Shown here: piece after piece, positions 17,555 through 26,456 of the stretch
How the letters are laid out: each line of letters starts with the position of its first letter
Position numbering within the stretch: the stretch's first letter is position 1
Origin: Streptomyces davaonensis JCM 4913
GTDB lineage: Bacteria > Actinomycetota > Actinomycetes > Streptomycetales > Streptomycetaceae
Length of the DNA stretch: 64,000 bases
Assembly (NCBI RefSeq): GCF_000349325.1
Contig: NC_020504.1
Coordinates: 2,576,053-2,640,052, forward strand
Direction of reading: 5' to 3'
Program-made: the position numbers and the translations under genes
The notes under the pieces: model-generated
Told to the model about the DNA's origin: nothing
The model's database searches: none
The model's input: only the letters and a program-made list of their open reading frames with translations

Positions 17555-18883
17555 GTGACCCGCGAACCTACCCGCGACCTGCGCCGCGATCTGTACGCCG
17601 CCCTGGCCGCCGCGCTGCTCCTCGCGCTCGCCGCCGTGGTCGGCACCGCGATCGAGCACCGTGACGGCACCCTCTTCGTCGACTGGCCACCACTGCTGGC
17701 CGACTGGGGCCCGCACACCGGCCCCGGCACCCCGGCGGCGGTCGTCGTCGCGGTCGCGGTGGTGGCGTACGGCCCCGCGCTGGCCGCCCGACTGCCCTGG
17801 CGCGGGCTGCTGTTCACGGTGTGGGGCACGGGCACGGCGTGGATCTTCTCGCTGGCGCTGGTCGACGGCTGGCACCGCGGAATCGCCCGCCGCCTGACGA
17901 CCCGGTACGAATACCTCCAGGTCATCGACCGCTTCCAGGACATCCCGGCCACCTTGCGGGACTTCACCGGGCACATCCTGATCGGCACCCCGGACCACTG
18001 GCCCGCGCATATCGCGGGCCATCCCCCGGCGGCCACGCTCACCTTCGTGTACCTGGACCGGATCGGCCTGGGCGGCGGCGCCTGGGCCGGCGTGTGGTGC
18101 ATCGTCACCGGCGCCACGGCCGCCGTCGCGATCCTCGTCACCGTCCGCACCCTGGCCGACGAGCAACTCGCCCGCCGCGCCGCGCCGTTCCTGGCCCTGG
18201 CACCGGGCGCGGTGTGGCTGGGCGCCTCCGCCGACGCCTGGTTCGCGGCGGTGGCCACCTGGGCGGTGGCCCTGCTCGCACTGGCGGTCACGGGCCGGCG
18301 ACCGCGCCTGACCGCCTCCGCCTCCGGCCTCCTGTTCGGCCTGACGGTGTATCTGTCCTACGGCCTCACCCTCTACGTCGTGCTCGCGGCGGCGGTGCTG
18401 TTCCTGGGCTCGGAGCGGCTACGGCCGCTGCTCTTCGCCGGGGCCGGATTCCTGGTGGTGCCCCTGGTCCTCACCGGGCTCGGCTTCTACTGGTGGGAGG
18501 CGTACGACCTGTTGGTCACCCGGTACGACCAGGGCGCCGGGGGCACCCGGCCGCAGTCCTACTGGGTGTGGGCCAACCTCGCCTGCCAGGTACTGGTGGT
18601 GGGGCTGGCGACGGCGGCGGGCCTGCGGCGGACCGGAGTGGCACTGCTGCGCGGCGGGAGCACGGCCGCTTTCCGGCTCGCGGTGCTGGTGGCGGCCGCG
18701 CTCACCGCGATGCTCGTCGCCGATCTGTCGGGGATGAGCAAGGCGGAGACCGAGCGGATCTGGCTGCCGTTCGCGCTGTGGCTGCTGTCGTCGTGCGCGT
18801 TCCTGACCGGCCGGCGCGGCTGGCTCGCCGTACAGGCGGTGCTCGCGCTGCTCGTCAACCACCTGCTGTGGACGGGCTGGTGA
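17555..18883 (+). CDS. Polytopic membrane protein, probable GT-C-type glycosyltransferase
   Basis: 442 residues, ten or more membrane segments. The long first extracytoplasmic loop contains acidic and aromatic residues (WPPLLADWGPHTGP; RFQDIPATLRDF; PDHWPAHIAGHPPAA), the pattern of polyprenyl-phosphate-dependent GT-C enzymes. Later FYWWEAYDLL and MSKAETERIWLPF are reminiscent of actinobacterial GT-C proteins. With the GT2 and TIGR04282 genes nearby, the set resembles the mycobacterial Rv0539-Rv0541c neighbourhood (methylthioxylose transfer), an analogy from memory. Activity unproven. Confidence 0.75.
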   Translation: MTREPTRDLRRDLYAALAAALLLALAAVVGTAIEHRDGTLFVDWPPLLADWGPHTGPGTPAAVVVAVAVVAYGPALAARLPWRGLLFTVWGTGTAWIFSLALVDGWHRGIARRLTTRYEYLQVIDRFQDIPATLRDFTGHILIGTPDHWPAHIAGHPPAATLTFVYLDRIGLGGGAWAGVWCIVTGATAAVAILVTVRTLADEQLARRAAPFLALAPGAVWLGASADAWFAAVATWAVALLALAVTGRRPRLTASASGLLFGLTVYLSYGLTLYVVLAAAVLFLGSERLRPLLFAGAGFLVVPLVLTGLGFYWWEAYDLLVTRYDQGAGGTRPQSYWVWANLACQVLVVGLATAAGLRRTGVALLRGGSTAAFRLAVLVAAALTAMLVADLSGMSKAETERIWLPFALWLLSSCAFLTGRRGWLAVQAVLALLVNHLLWTGW

Positions 18884-18906
18884 TCGGGGCAGGGCTGTTC
18901 GGTCGG

Positions 18907-21603
18907 TCAGGGCAGGGGCTGCTCGGTCCAGATGACCTTGCCCTGGGGGGTGTAGCGGGTGCCCCAGCGCTCGGTGAGCTGGGCGACGAGGAAGAGCCCG
19001 CGGCCGCCCTCGTCCTCGGACCGGGCCCGGCGCAGCCGCGGTGAGGTGCCGCTGCCATCGGAGACCTCGCAGATCAGGGCGCGGTCCCGGAGCAGCCGGA
19101 GCTGGACGGGGCCGGTGGCGTACCGGATGGCGTTGGTGAAGAGTTCGCTGGCGACCAGCTCGGTGGTGAAGGCGAGTTCGTCCAGGCCCCAGGCGGCGAG
19201 CTGCCCGGTCACCGCGGCGCGGGCGCGGGAGACGACCGACGGGTCGCTCGGCAGGTCCCACTGGGCGACCCGGTCGGGCCCGAGGACATGGGTGCGGGCG
19301 ACCAGCAGCGCCACGTCGTCGCCGGGGCGGGCCGGGAGCAGGGCGTCGAGGACGGCCTCGCAGGTGTCCTCGGGGGCCCGGCCCGGGTGGGCGAGGACGG
19401 CACGGAGCCGTTCGAGTCCGGTGTCGATGTCCCGGTGCCGGTCCTCGACGAGTCCATCGGTGTAGAGCACCAGCTGGCTGCCCTCGGCCAGTTCCAGCTC
19501 CGCCGTCTCGAAGGGCATGCCGCCGAGGCCGAGCGGCGGCCCTGAGGGCAGGTCGACGAAGTCCACCGAGCCGTCGGGGGCGACGACCGCGGGCAGGGGG
19601 TGCCCGGCGCGGGTGAGGGTGCAGCGCCGGGACACCGGGTCGTAGACGGCGAACAGACAGGTGGCGCCGATGCTCCAGCTCTCGGAGGGCGCGTTCTCCA
19701 CCGCCCAGCCCTCGCCCCGGTCAAGGCGCCCCACCAGATCGTCGAGATGGGTGAGGACGTCGTCCGGGGGCAGGTCCAGGGCGCAGAAGTTGTGCACGGC
19801 CGTCCGCAGCCGGCCCATCGTGGCGGCGGCGTGCAGCCCGTGCCCGACGACGTCCCCGACGACCAGGGCCACCCGGGCGCCGGAGAGCGGGATGACGTCG
19901 AACCAGTCACCGCCGACCGCGGCCTGCGCGGGCAGATAGCGGTAGGCGACCTCGACGGCGCGCTGCTCGGAGCGGCCCCGGGGCAGCAGACTGCGCTGGA
20001 GGGCGAGGGCGGTGTTGTGCTCGCGGGTGAAGCGGCGGGCGTTGTCGACGCACATCGCGGCCCGGCCGCCCAGTTCCTGGGCGAGGGAGAGATCGTCGCC
20101 CTCGAAGGGCTCGGGGTTGGCGCAACGATAGAAGCTGACCACGCCGAGAGTGGCGCCGCGCGCCCGCAGCGGCACGGTGATCAGGGAGTGCGTCCCGGCC
20201 GCGAGCACCCGCTCCAGCCGTACCGGATCCTGCGCGAACCAGCCGCCCGCCTCGGACAGCACCGGCTCCAGGACCGCCCGGCCGCTCTCCAGACTGCGGG
20301 CCTGCGGGGTGGTGGCGACATAGGAGACGCCGTCGCCGACGTGGTACAGCCGCGGCTCGTCGTTGCGGCTGCGCAGGGCGACCCGGCGCAGCGGGGCGTC
20401 GGGGCCGAACGGCTCGGGCTCCTCGCCGTTGAGGACGGCGTCGGGCAGGTCCACGGCGGCGAAGTCGGCGAACCGGGGGACGACGACCTCGGCGAGTTCC
20501 TCGGCGGTGCGGGTGACATCGAGGGTGGCGCCGATCCGCACCCCGGCCTCGTGCAGCAATTCCAGCCTCCGGCGAGCCAGTACGGCGAGCCGTCCGACCC
20601 CGGGTTCCCCGACGAGCACCACGCGTCCGCCGGGCCCGTCGGCGGCGGGCGCGGTCACGGCGTGCGGGGCGAGCAGGGTGGGCGGGGGCGCCGGCCGGGT
20701 GAGGGCGACGGTGCGCGGCCCGCCGAGGACGCGGGCCTCGACGACGGCTCCGCTCTCCCCGGTCGCGCCCACGACCGTACGGCGCAGCAGGGTGGCGATC
20801 CTGCCGCCGGCCAGGGTCACCTCGTCGAGGGTGCGGTCGGGAGAGGCGAGCAGTGCCTCGGCGCGCTCGCGCAGCACGGCGAGGTCGATCCGGCCGAGTC
20901 CGGCGCTGCCGTCCTGGTCCGGGCCCGGCTCCCGTCCGGCCCCGCGGTAGGCCGCCAGCAGCGCCCGCTCCCGCTCGGTGGCCTGGTCCCGCAGCCGGGC
21001 CTCGATGGCCCGTGCGGCCTCCCGCACCAGCCGGATCATGACCGGGTCGCTCTGGTCACGCAGGCAGGTCAGGTCCAGGACGGCCTCGATCCGCCCGCTG
21101 AACGGGTCCCGGACGGGGGCGCCGACGCAGGCGAAGGGCTGGAGACAGTCGGCGAAGTGCTCGCGGCCGACGACCTGGACGAGCCCGCGCTCGATCAGCG
21201 CGGTGCCGATGCCGTTGGTGCCCGCCGCCTCCTCCGAGACGTCGAAGCCGGGGGCGAAGCTCACCGCGTCGAGCCGTTCGAGCAGGTTCCGGCCGCCGCC
21301 GAGCCGCTGCACCATCCACCCCTGTCCGTCGCAGAGCGCGATGGCCGTGCCCAGGTCGGCGAGGGAGTCGGCGAGCTTGTCCAGGACCGGTCCGGCGGCG
21401 AGCGTGAACCGCTCGTCCAGCGCCACGTCCGGCTCGTAGGGGATGTAGAGCCGGTCCGGATCGAGCCCCGCGGACCGGCATCTCTTCCAGGAGGCCAGCA
21501 CCGGATCCCGGACGTCCGAGTCGACGCGGGCTCCGGCGAGGAATCGTTCGTGGGCATCGACGAGTCCGCCGATGTCGTCCCAGGCGACGGACAACGGCCT
21601 CAC
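18907..21603 (-). CDS. Multidomain GAF/SpoIIE-type PP2C phosphatase with kinase-like ATPase domain
   Basis: 898 residues. The N-terminal about 210 residues resemble the sensory part of AcoR-type activators (GFDVSEEAAGTNGIGTALIE, then REHFADCLQPFACVGAPVRDP). An ANTAR-less linker and a GAF (about 340-530) follow, then SpoIIE/PP2C (about 545-760; GGDWFDVIPL, VVGDVVGHGL, LYTDGLVEDRH) and an anti-sigma-type HATPase (SELFTNAIRYA, GGRGLFLVAQL). It likely controls a sigma/anti-sigma switch in response to a small ligand. GTG 21603 chosen; TTG 21612 is the alternative. Only about 40 nt downstream of the ABC operon on the same strand. Confidence 0.9.
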   Translation of the reverse strand: MRPLSVAWDDIGGLVDAHERFLAGARVDSDVRDPVLASWKRCRSAGLDPDRLYIPYEPDVALDERFTLAAGPVLDKLADSLADLGTAIALCDGQGWMVQRLGGGRNLLERLDAVSFAPGFDVSEEAAGTNGIGTALIERGLVQVVGREHFADCLQPFACVGAPVRDPFSGRIEAVLDLTCLRDQSDPVMIRLVREAARAIEARLRDQATERERALLAAYRGAGREPGPDQDGSAGLGRIDLAVLRERAEALLASPDRTLDEVTLAGGRIATLLRRTVVGATGESGAVVEARVLGGPRTVALTRPAPPPTLLAPHAVTAPAADGPGGRVVLVGEPGVGRLAVLARRRLELLHEAGVRIGATLDVTRTAEELAEVVVPRFADFAAVDLPDAVLNGEEPEPFGPDAPLRRVALRSRNDEPRLYHVGDGVSYVATTPQARSLESGRAVLEPVLSEAGGWFAQDPVRLERVLAAGTHSLITVPLRARGATLGVVSFYRCANPEPFEGDDLSLAQELGGRAAMCVDNARRFTREHNTALALQRSLLPRGRSEQRAVEVAYRYLPAQAAVGGDWFDVIPLSGARVALVVGDVVGHGLHAAATMGRLRTAVHNFCALDLPPDDVLTHLDDLVGRLDRGEGWAVENAPSESWSIGATCLFAVYDPVSRRCTLTRAGHPLPAVVAPDGSVDFVDLPSGPPLGLGGMPFETAELELAEGSQLVLYTDGLVEDRHRDIDTGLERLRAVLAHPGRAPEDTCEAVLDALLPARPGDDVALLVARTHVLGPDRVAQWDLPSDPSVVSRARAAVTGQLAAWGLDELAFTTELVASELFTNAIRYATGPVQLRLLRDRALICEVSDGSGTSPRLRRARSEDEGGRGLFLVAQLTERWGTRYTPQGKVIWTEQPLP

Positions 21604-21632
21604 TTCCCTCAAGGAACTTCACCCTAGACCCA

Positions 21633-21650
21633 TTGTGACCCACATCACAA
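21633..21650. promoter_or_regulatory. CRP/FNR-like palindrome upstream of the SpoIIE phosphatase gene
   Basis: TTGTGA, six bases, TCACAA: a perfect inverted repeat that includes the classical TGTGA-N6-TCACA. It ends 30 nt before GTG 21603 (about 20 nt before the TTG) and overlaps the stop codon of the upstream ABC gene. A CRP/FNR-family regulator is the natural candidate; its location near the start would fit repression or a short leader. Confidence 0.55.
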
Positions 21651-23114
21651 CAATCCGTGAGCGGGGCCCATCGCCCCCTCCAGCACCCGTTCCGCCGGAC
21701 CCTGCTCGACGACCTTCCCCGCCTCCAGCACGGCGACGCGCTGCGCGAGGCGGGCGGTCTGCGGGTCATGCGTGATCAGTACGAGGGACAGGTCGCCGCG
21801 GCCGGAGAGCAGCCCTGCGAGCAGGTCGAGCAGACCGCGTCGGGCGACGCTGTCGAGACCCGAGGTGATCTCGTCGCACACCAGCACCCGGGGCCGGGCG
21901 AGCAGGGCACGGGCGAGCGCGGCGCGCTGAAGCTCGCCGCCGGAGAGCGCACCGGGGCGGCGGTGCGCGAGGTCTCCACTGAGGCCGAGCCTTTCGAGCG
22001 CCCCCAGGGCCTCGGCCCGTGCCGCGGGCCCGTCGGTGCCACGCAGGCGGACGGCGGTGCGGGCGACCTGGTCCAGCACCGGCCGGTGCTCGTCGAAGGC
22101 GGCGCGGGCGTCCTGGAAGACGTACTGGACGGCGGCGAGCCGGGTCCGGTCCCGGCGGCGCAGGTTGCGCGGGAGCGCCGCGCCGTCGAGCAGGATCTCG
22201 CCGTCGTGGTCGCGGTGCAGTCCCGCGAGGCAGCGGCCGAGGGTGGTCTTGCCGCTGCCCGAACGCCCCACGACGGCGAGGCACTCGCCTGCGTGGAGGG
22301 TGAGGCGGGGCACGTGCAACACGGCGGTGCGGCCGTGTACGGCGGTCAGGTTCCGCACCTCCAGGACGGACGGCCCCTCGGCGGGATCTGCCTGTGTCGT
22401 CATGGGCGCGGCGTCGGCTTCGAGCAGTTGTCGAGTCCACTCGTGGCGGGGCGCCTGCCACAGCCGTTCGGGGGGTCCGGACTCCACGACCCGGCCCGCG
22501 CGCATCACCAGTACCTCGTCGGCGAGGGCGCGCACCACGTCGAGATCGTGGCTGAGCAGGACGACCGCGATTCCGCGCGCCGCGACCGCCGCGAAGCGCT
22601 CGACGATGCGGCTCTTGGTCGACGGGTCCTGTCCGGTGGTGGGTTCGTCGGCGACGACGACGCGGGCGCCGAGCAGCAGGGCCTGGGCGACCACGAGGCG
22701 CTGCTGCTGACCGCCGGAGAGCTGGTGCGGATAGCGGCGCAACAGGGCATCGCCGTCCGGGAGTTGGGCGTCGGCGAGGGCGCGCCGCACATGGGAGCGG
22801 TCGCGGCCGTGGGCGCGGGCGATGTCGTGCAGCAGGGCGCCGACCCGGCGCGCGGGGTTGAGGACGGCGGCGGGGTGCTGGGGGATGTAGCCCACGGGTC
22901 CGCCGTCCGGCGCGCGCACCTCGCCGGTGACCCGGGCGCCCGACGGGTACTCCCCCAGCAGCGCGAGACCGGTCGTGGTCTTGCCGCTGCCGGAGGCGCC
23001 GACCAGGGCGGTCACCCTGCCGGGCGCCACCCGCAGGTTCACTCCGTCCACGATCGCGCGGCCGGCGATCTCGACGCGCAGGTCGCGGATCTCGGCGACC
23101 AGGTCAGGGCTCAC
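21645..23114 (-). CDS. Fused Dpp/Nik-type ABC ATPase (two nucleotide-binding domains)
   Basis: 489 residues from GTG 23114, GTGA overlap with the permease. First domain: Walker A GASGSGKTT, signature LSGGQQQR, Walker B VVVADEPTTG. Second domain: GRSGSGKTT, LSGGELQR, VLVCDEITSGLD. It thus replaces the separate DppD and DppF-type ATPases of oligopeptide, nickel or opine-metallophore importers. It energises the two upstream permeases with the lipoprotein at 24903. Final gene of the ten-gene operon. Confidence 0.9.
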   Translation of the reverse strand: MSPDLVAEIRDLRVEIAGRAIVDGVNLRVAPGRVTALVGASGSGKTTTGLALLGEYPSGARVTGEVRAPDGGPVGYIPQHPAAVLNPARRVGALLHDIARAHGRDRSHVRRALADAQLPDGDALLRRYPHQLSGGQQQRLVVAQALLLGARVVVADEPTTGQDPSTKSRIVERFAAVAARGIAVVLLSHDLDVVRALADEVLVMRAGRVVESGPPERLWQAPRHEWTRQLLEADAAPMTTQADPAEGPSVLEVRNLTAVHGRTAVLHVPRLTLHAGECLAVVGRSGSGKTTLGRCLAGLHRDHDGEILLDGAALPRNLRRRDRTRLAAVQYVFQDARAAFDEHRPVLDQVARTAVRLRGTDGPAARAEALGALERLGLSGDLAHRRPGALSGGELQRAALARALLARPRVLVCDEITSGLDSVARRGLLDLLAGLLSGRGDLSLVLITHDPQTARLAQRVAVLEAGKVVEQGPAERVLEGAMGPAHGLL

Positions 23115-23950
23115 GAGTCGGGCCGCCCCTTCTTCTCCGGCGAGGGCTTCTCCTGCGAGGGCTTCTCCTGCGAGGGCTTCTCCAGCGCCGCGTCGAAGAG
23201 CAGGTTGGTGCCCGTCGTCAGCGCCACGATCAGCAGCGCGGGCACCACGACGGCCCACGGCTGGACGAACAGTCCGGTGCGGTTGCGGTCGACCATGACG
23301 GCCCAGTCGGCGGCGTCCGGCGCCACCCCGACACCGAGGAAGGCGGCCGTGGAGACCAGGTACAGCACACCCGTCAGCCGGACCCCGGCGTCGGCGCCGA
23401 GCGTGCGCAGGGCGGAGCGGCCGACATAGCCGACGGCGACGCGCCACCGGCTCTCGCCCTGCATGCGCAGCGCCTCGACCGCGGGCCGGGCCGCCGCCCC
23501 GGCCGCCGCCGCGCGCACGATCCGCGCCGCGTCCGGCACATTGACCAGCGCGACGAGCAGCGCGAGCCCCACCGCTCCGGGCGCGAACACCGAGGCCGCC
23601 AAGAGGATCAGCAGCAGCGACGGCACGGCGAGCAGTACGTCGAGGGGCCGCATCAACAGCTCTTCCAGCCACCGCAGTCGGGTGAGCGCGGCGATCAACC
23701 CGACCGGTACGGCGACCAGATAGGCGAGGCCGGTCGCGGCGATCGCGGTCACCACGACCGTACGGCCGCCGTGCAGCACCTGCCGCCACACGTCCCGGCC
23801 GACGAAGTCGGTACCGAGCCAGTGCCCGTCGCCGAGCGCGAAGGACACGGCCCTGGGGCCGGGGTCACCGGCGAACAGCGGGCCGAGGAGGGCGAGTCCG
23901 AGGGGTACGGCGACGACGGCGACGCCGAGTCCGAGACGGCGCCGGGTCAT
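23111..23950 (-). CDS. Dpp/Nik-type ABC permease (DppC-like) with repetitive charged tail
   Basis: 279 residues from ATG 23950 (ATGA overlap upstream). Short N-terminal segment, then LGTDFVGRDVWRQVLHGGR, the hallmark of DppC/NikC permeases, six membrane segments and an EAA loop (PAVEALRMQGESRWRV). The C-terminus is a tandem EKPSQ repeat tail encoded by 15-bp repeats, absent from typical family members. It forms the channel with the DppB-like partner. Confidence 0.9.
   Translation of the reverse strand: MTRRRLGLGVAVVAVPLGLALLGPLFAGDPGPRAVSFALGDGHWLGTDFVGRDVWRQVLHGGRTVVVTAIAATGLAYLVAVPVGLIAALTRLRWLEELLMRPLDVLLAVPSLLLILLAASVFAPGAVGLALLVALVNVPDAARIVRAAAAGAAARPAVEALRMQGESRWRVAVGYVGRSALRTLGADAGVRLTGVLYLVSTAAFLGVGVAPDAADWAVMVDRNRTGLFVQPWAVVVPALLIVALTTGTNLLFDAALEKPSQEKPSQEKPSPEKKGRPDS
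23126..23185 (-). repeat. 15-bp tandem repeats in permease C-terminus
   Basis: Three near-identical 15-bp units (23141-23155, 23156-23170, 23171-23185; plus-strand unit CGAGGGCTTCTCCTG) and one degenerate unit (23126-23140). They keep the reading frame and add a Gln-Glu-Lys-Pro-Ser repeat to the permease. Copy number could vary by slippage between strains. Confidence 0.85.
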
Positions 23951-24906
23951 GCGGCCACCTCCGCCCGCGGGGTCAGCCGGTGCGCGATCAGGTCGGCGCC
24001 CAGGTTGAGTACGACGGTCAGCACCCCGAACACCACCGCGAGCCCCTGCACGACGGGGACGTCGCGTTCGGCGACGGCGTTGAGCAGGACGGTGCCGAGT
24101 CCGGGGATCACGAACAGGGCCTCCACGACGATGACTCCGCACAGCAGCCAGTCCACCGTGCGGGCGAGCTGCTGTACGGCGGGGGCGGCGGCGTTGGGCA
24201 GGGCGTGCAGCCAGCGGATCCGGCGCTCGGGGACGCCGTGGCGGCGGGCGTGGGCGGTGTACGGCGCGGCGAGGGCGTCGATCATTCCGGCCCTGACCAG
24301 TCGGCTGAGCGAGCACACCGGGCGGGAGAGCAGCACCAGGACGGGCAGGACGAGGGCGGCCGGATGGCCGAGCAGATCGGTGCCGTAGCCCACGGCGGTC
24401 GGCGGCAGCCACGCCAGTTTCAGCGCGAACACCGTCACCAGCAGCACGCCCAGTGCGAACTCCGGGACCGCGTAGACGGCGAGCGTGACGGAGCTGATCA
24501 GACGGTCGGCCGGGCGGCCCTCGTGGCGGGCGGCGAGGACGCCCAGGCCGAAGCCGGTGGGGATGAGCAGGGTGAGGGTGAGGGTGGCGAGCAGGAGGGT
24601 CGGTCCGAAGGCGTCTGTCAGGTACTGGGTCACCGGGCGGCCGGAGGTGAGGGAGGTGCCCAGGTCGCCGTGGAGGAGGCCCGCCGCCCAGTCCGCGAAA
24701 CGCTCATGGGCGGGGCGGTCCAGGTTGAGAGACTCTCTGATCGCTTTGATCCGCGCGGGGTCGGGCTGATCTCCGGCGAGGGCTACGGCCGCGTCGCCCG
24801 GCAACGCCTCGGTGAGCCCGAAGATCAGCAGCACCACGGCAACGGTCTGAGCGGCCCCGAGGAGGAGCCGCCGGGCGACGAAGGAGCGCAGTCCACTCGA
24901 AGTCAC
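23947..24906 (-). CDS. Dpp/Nik-type ABC permease (DppB-like)
   Basis: 319 residues from GTG 24906, whose GTGA overlaps the stop of the binding-protein gene; a GTG at 24915 is also possible. Typical DppB start (VARRLLLGAAQTVAVVLLIFGL), a periplasmic-type loop LPGDAAVALAGDQPDPARI, six membrane segments and the ATPase-docking loop (YTAHARRHGVPERRIRWLHALPN). Part of the complete importer in the metallophore-like operon. Confidence 0.9.
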   Translation of the reverse strand: MTSSGLRSFVARRLLLGAAQTVAVVLLIFGLTEALPGDAAVALAGDQPDPARIKAIRESLNLDRPAHERFADWAAGLLHGDLGTSLTSGRPVTQYLTDAFGPTLLLATLTLTLLIPTGFGLGVLAARHEGRPADRLISSVTLAVYAVPEFALGVLLVTVFALKLAWLPPTAVGYGTDLLGHPAALVLPVLVLLSRPVCSLSRLVRAGMIDALAAPYTAHARRHGVPERRIRWLHALPNAAAPAVQQLARTVDWLLCGVIVVEALFVIPGLGTVLLNAVAERDVPVVQGLAVVFGVLTVVLNLGADLIAHRLTPRAEVAA

Positions 24907-26456
24907 GCCAGCCACACCGTGTCGAAGCGGGCCCAGTCGAGGGTGTTGGCGGGCGCGTCGGTGTCAACCCCCTTCACATTCCTCGCCGTTCCGATGATCC
25001 AGTCCGCGAACCCCCAGATCAGGAAGCCGCCCTCCGCGTACAGCCGACGCTGCATCCGCTCGTAGACCGCCGCCCGCTCCCCCGTGTCCCGTGTCGACTG
25101 GGCCTGCTGATACAGGGCGTCGAAGTCCTTGTGGCGCCAGTGGGTCGCGTTGGTGGTGGAGTCGGTGAGGAGGCGCTGGGAGATGTGGGCCTCGATGGGC
25201 ATCGCGCCGGAGCGGTAGCAGGACAGGGTGCCGGAGTCGAGGATGTCGCTCCAGTAGGAGTCCTTGCTGCCCATGCGGACGTCGATCGTGACGCCTGCCT
25301 TCGCCGCCTGGTCGCGGAAGATTCCGGCGGCCTCGGTGAATCCGGCGGCGACGGCGGAGGTGTCGAGGGTGACCTTGAGCTTCTCGGCGCCGGCCCGCTT
25401 GAGCAGCGACTTGGCCCGGTCGAGGTCCTGTTCGCGCTGGGGCAGGGAGTCGGCGTAGTACTGGTACCCCTTGCCGAACAGGTCGTTGCCGATCTGGCCC
25501 GCGCCGGACAGGGCGCCGTCGACGAGTTCCTGCCGGTCGGCGATGAGGAAGAACGCCTCGCGGACCCGGCGGTCGTCGAAGGGTGCCCGGTCGGTCTTCA
25601 TGCAGAACGCCTGCATGGCGCTGCCCCGCAGCCGCACGATCTCGATCTGCCCCTTGCCCTCGTGGGCGCGGGCGGTGGTGGGGTTCAGCTCGTGGGCGTA
25701 CTCGACCTGTCCGCCGAGGAGGGCGTTGACGCGGGCGGACTCCTCGTTGGCGACGACGATTTCGAGCTCGTCGAGGTGGGGAGCGCCCTCCCAGTAATCC
25801 TCGTAGCGGCGGAACACCGCCGACCGGCCGGGCGCGAAGGAGACGAACCGGAACGGGCCCGACCCGATCGGCCGATGATCGAAGTCGGTGGCGCCCTCGG
25901 GCACGATGTAGGCGCCGAACGCGGCCAGGATGTTGGGGAATTCGGCCGTCGGGCGCTTCAGGACGAACTCGATGCCACGCTCCCCGGTGGCCCGGCTGGC
26001 GTCGAGGTCGATGGGCTCCAGGGACGCCTTGGCCCGGAACGCCTGCTCGGGGTCGGTGATGCGGCGGTAGCTGTGCAGGACGTCGGCTGCGGTGACCGGC
26101 TTGCCGTTGTGGAAGGTGGCTTGACGGAGGGTCACCTGCCAGCGGTCCAGGGTCTTGTTGGGCTCCCACTTCTCCGCGAGGCGGGGCTGGGCGGAGAGGT
26201 CGGCGCCGTAGTCGGCGAGCTTGTCGTAGAGGGCCTTGGCGCGGGCGACGTCGGCGAAGAGGTTCGCCAGATGCGGGTCGAGGGTCTCGCTCGCGCCGCC
26301 CCCGGCGAAGGCGGCGCGCAGTCGGCCGCCCCGCTTGGTGGTCCTGGACTGATCGTCGGTGCTGCTGCCGCAGCCCACTACGGCCATGGCGGCGGCCCCG
26401 GTCGTGGCGGCGAGGAAGCCGCGTCGGCGCAGGCCGGGGAAACGTTCGTCGTGCAT
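24903..26456 (-). CDS. Substrate-binding lipoprotein of a Dpp/Nik-type ABC importer
   Basis: 517 residues, SBP_bac_5 family. Signal: twin-Arg-like RRRGFLAATTG, hydrophobic stretch, then lipobox VVGCGSS, so it is probably exported and lipid-anchored. Family motifs: LRAAFAGGGASETLDPHL, NGKPVTAADVLHSYRRI, IGSGPFRFV, RRVREAFFLIADRQELV. Members bind peptides, nickel or metallophores; binding residues cannot be predicted here. ATG 26456 has GAGGA 6 nt upstream and lies 79 nt inside the end of the methyltransferase gene. Confidence 0.9.
   Translation of the reverse strand: MHDERFPGLRRRGFLAATTGAAAMAVVGCGSSTDDQSRTTKRGGRLRAAFAGGGASETLDPHLANLFADVARAKALYDKLADYGADLSAQPRLAEKWEPNKTLDRWQVTLRQATFHNGKPVTAADVLHSYRRITDPEQAFRAKASLEPIDLDASRATGERGIEFVLKRPTAEFPNILAAFGAYIVPEGATDFDHRPIGSGPFRFVSFAPGRSAVFRRYEDYWEGAPHLDELEIVVANEESARVNALLGGQVEYAHELNPTTARAHEGKGQIEIVRLRGSAMQAFCMKTDRAPFDDRRVREAFFLIADRQELVDGALSGAGQIGNDLFGKGYQYYADSLPQREQDLDRAKSLLKRAGAEKLKVTLDTSAVAAGFTEAAGIFRDQAAKAGVTIDVRMGSKDSYWSDILDSGTLSCYRSGAMPIEAHISQRLLTDSTTNATHWRHKDFDALYQQAQSTRDTGERAAVYERMQRRLYAEGGFLIWGFADWIIGTARNVKGVDTDAPANTLDWARFDTVWLA

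Noticed and set aside
19600-21627. 675-codon plus-strand ORF opposite the SpoIIE phosphatase
   Set aside because: It is the antisense frame of a gene with clear domain motifs. Composition is Gly/Arg/Val-rich as expected of high-GC shadows, with no domain of its own.
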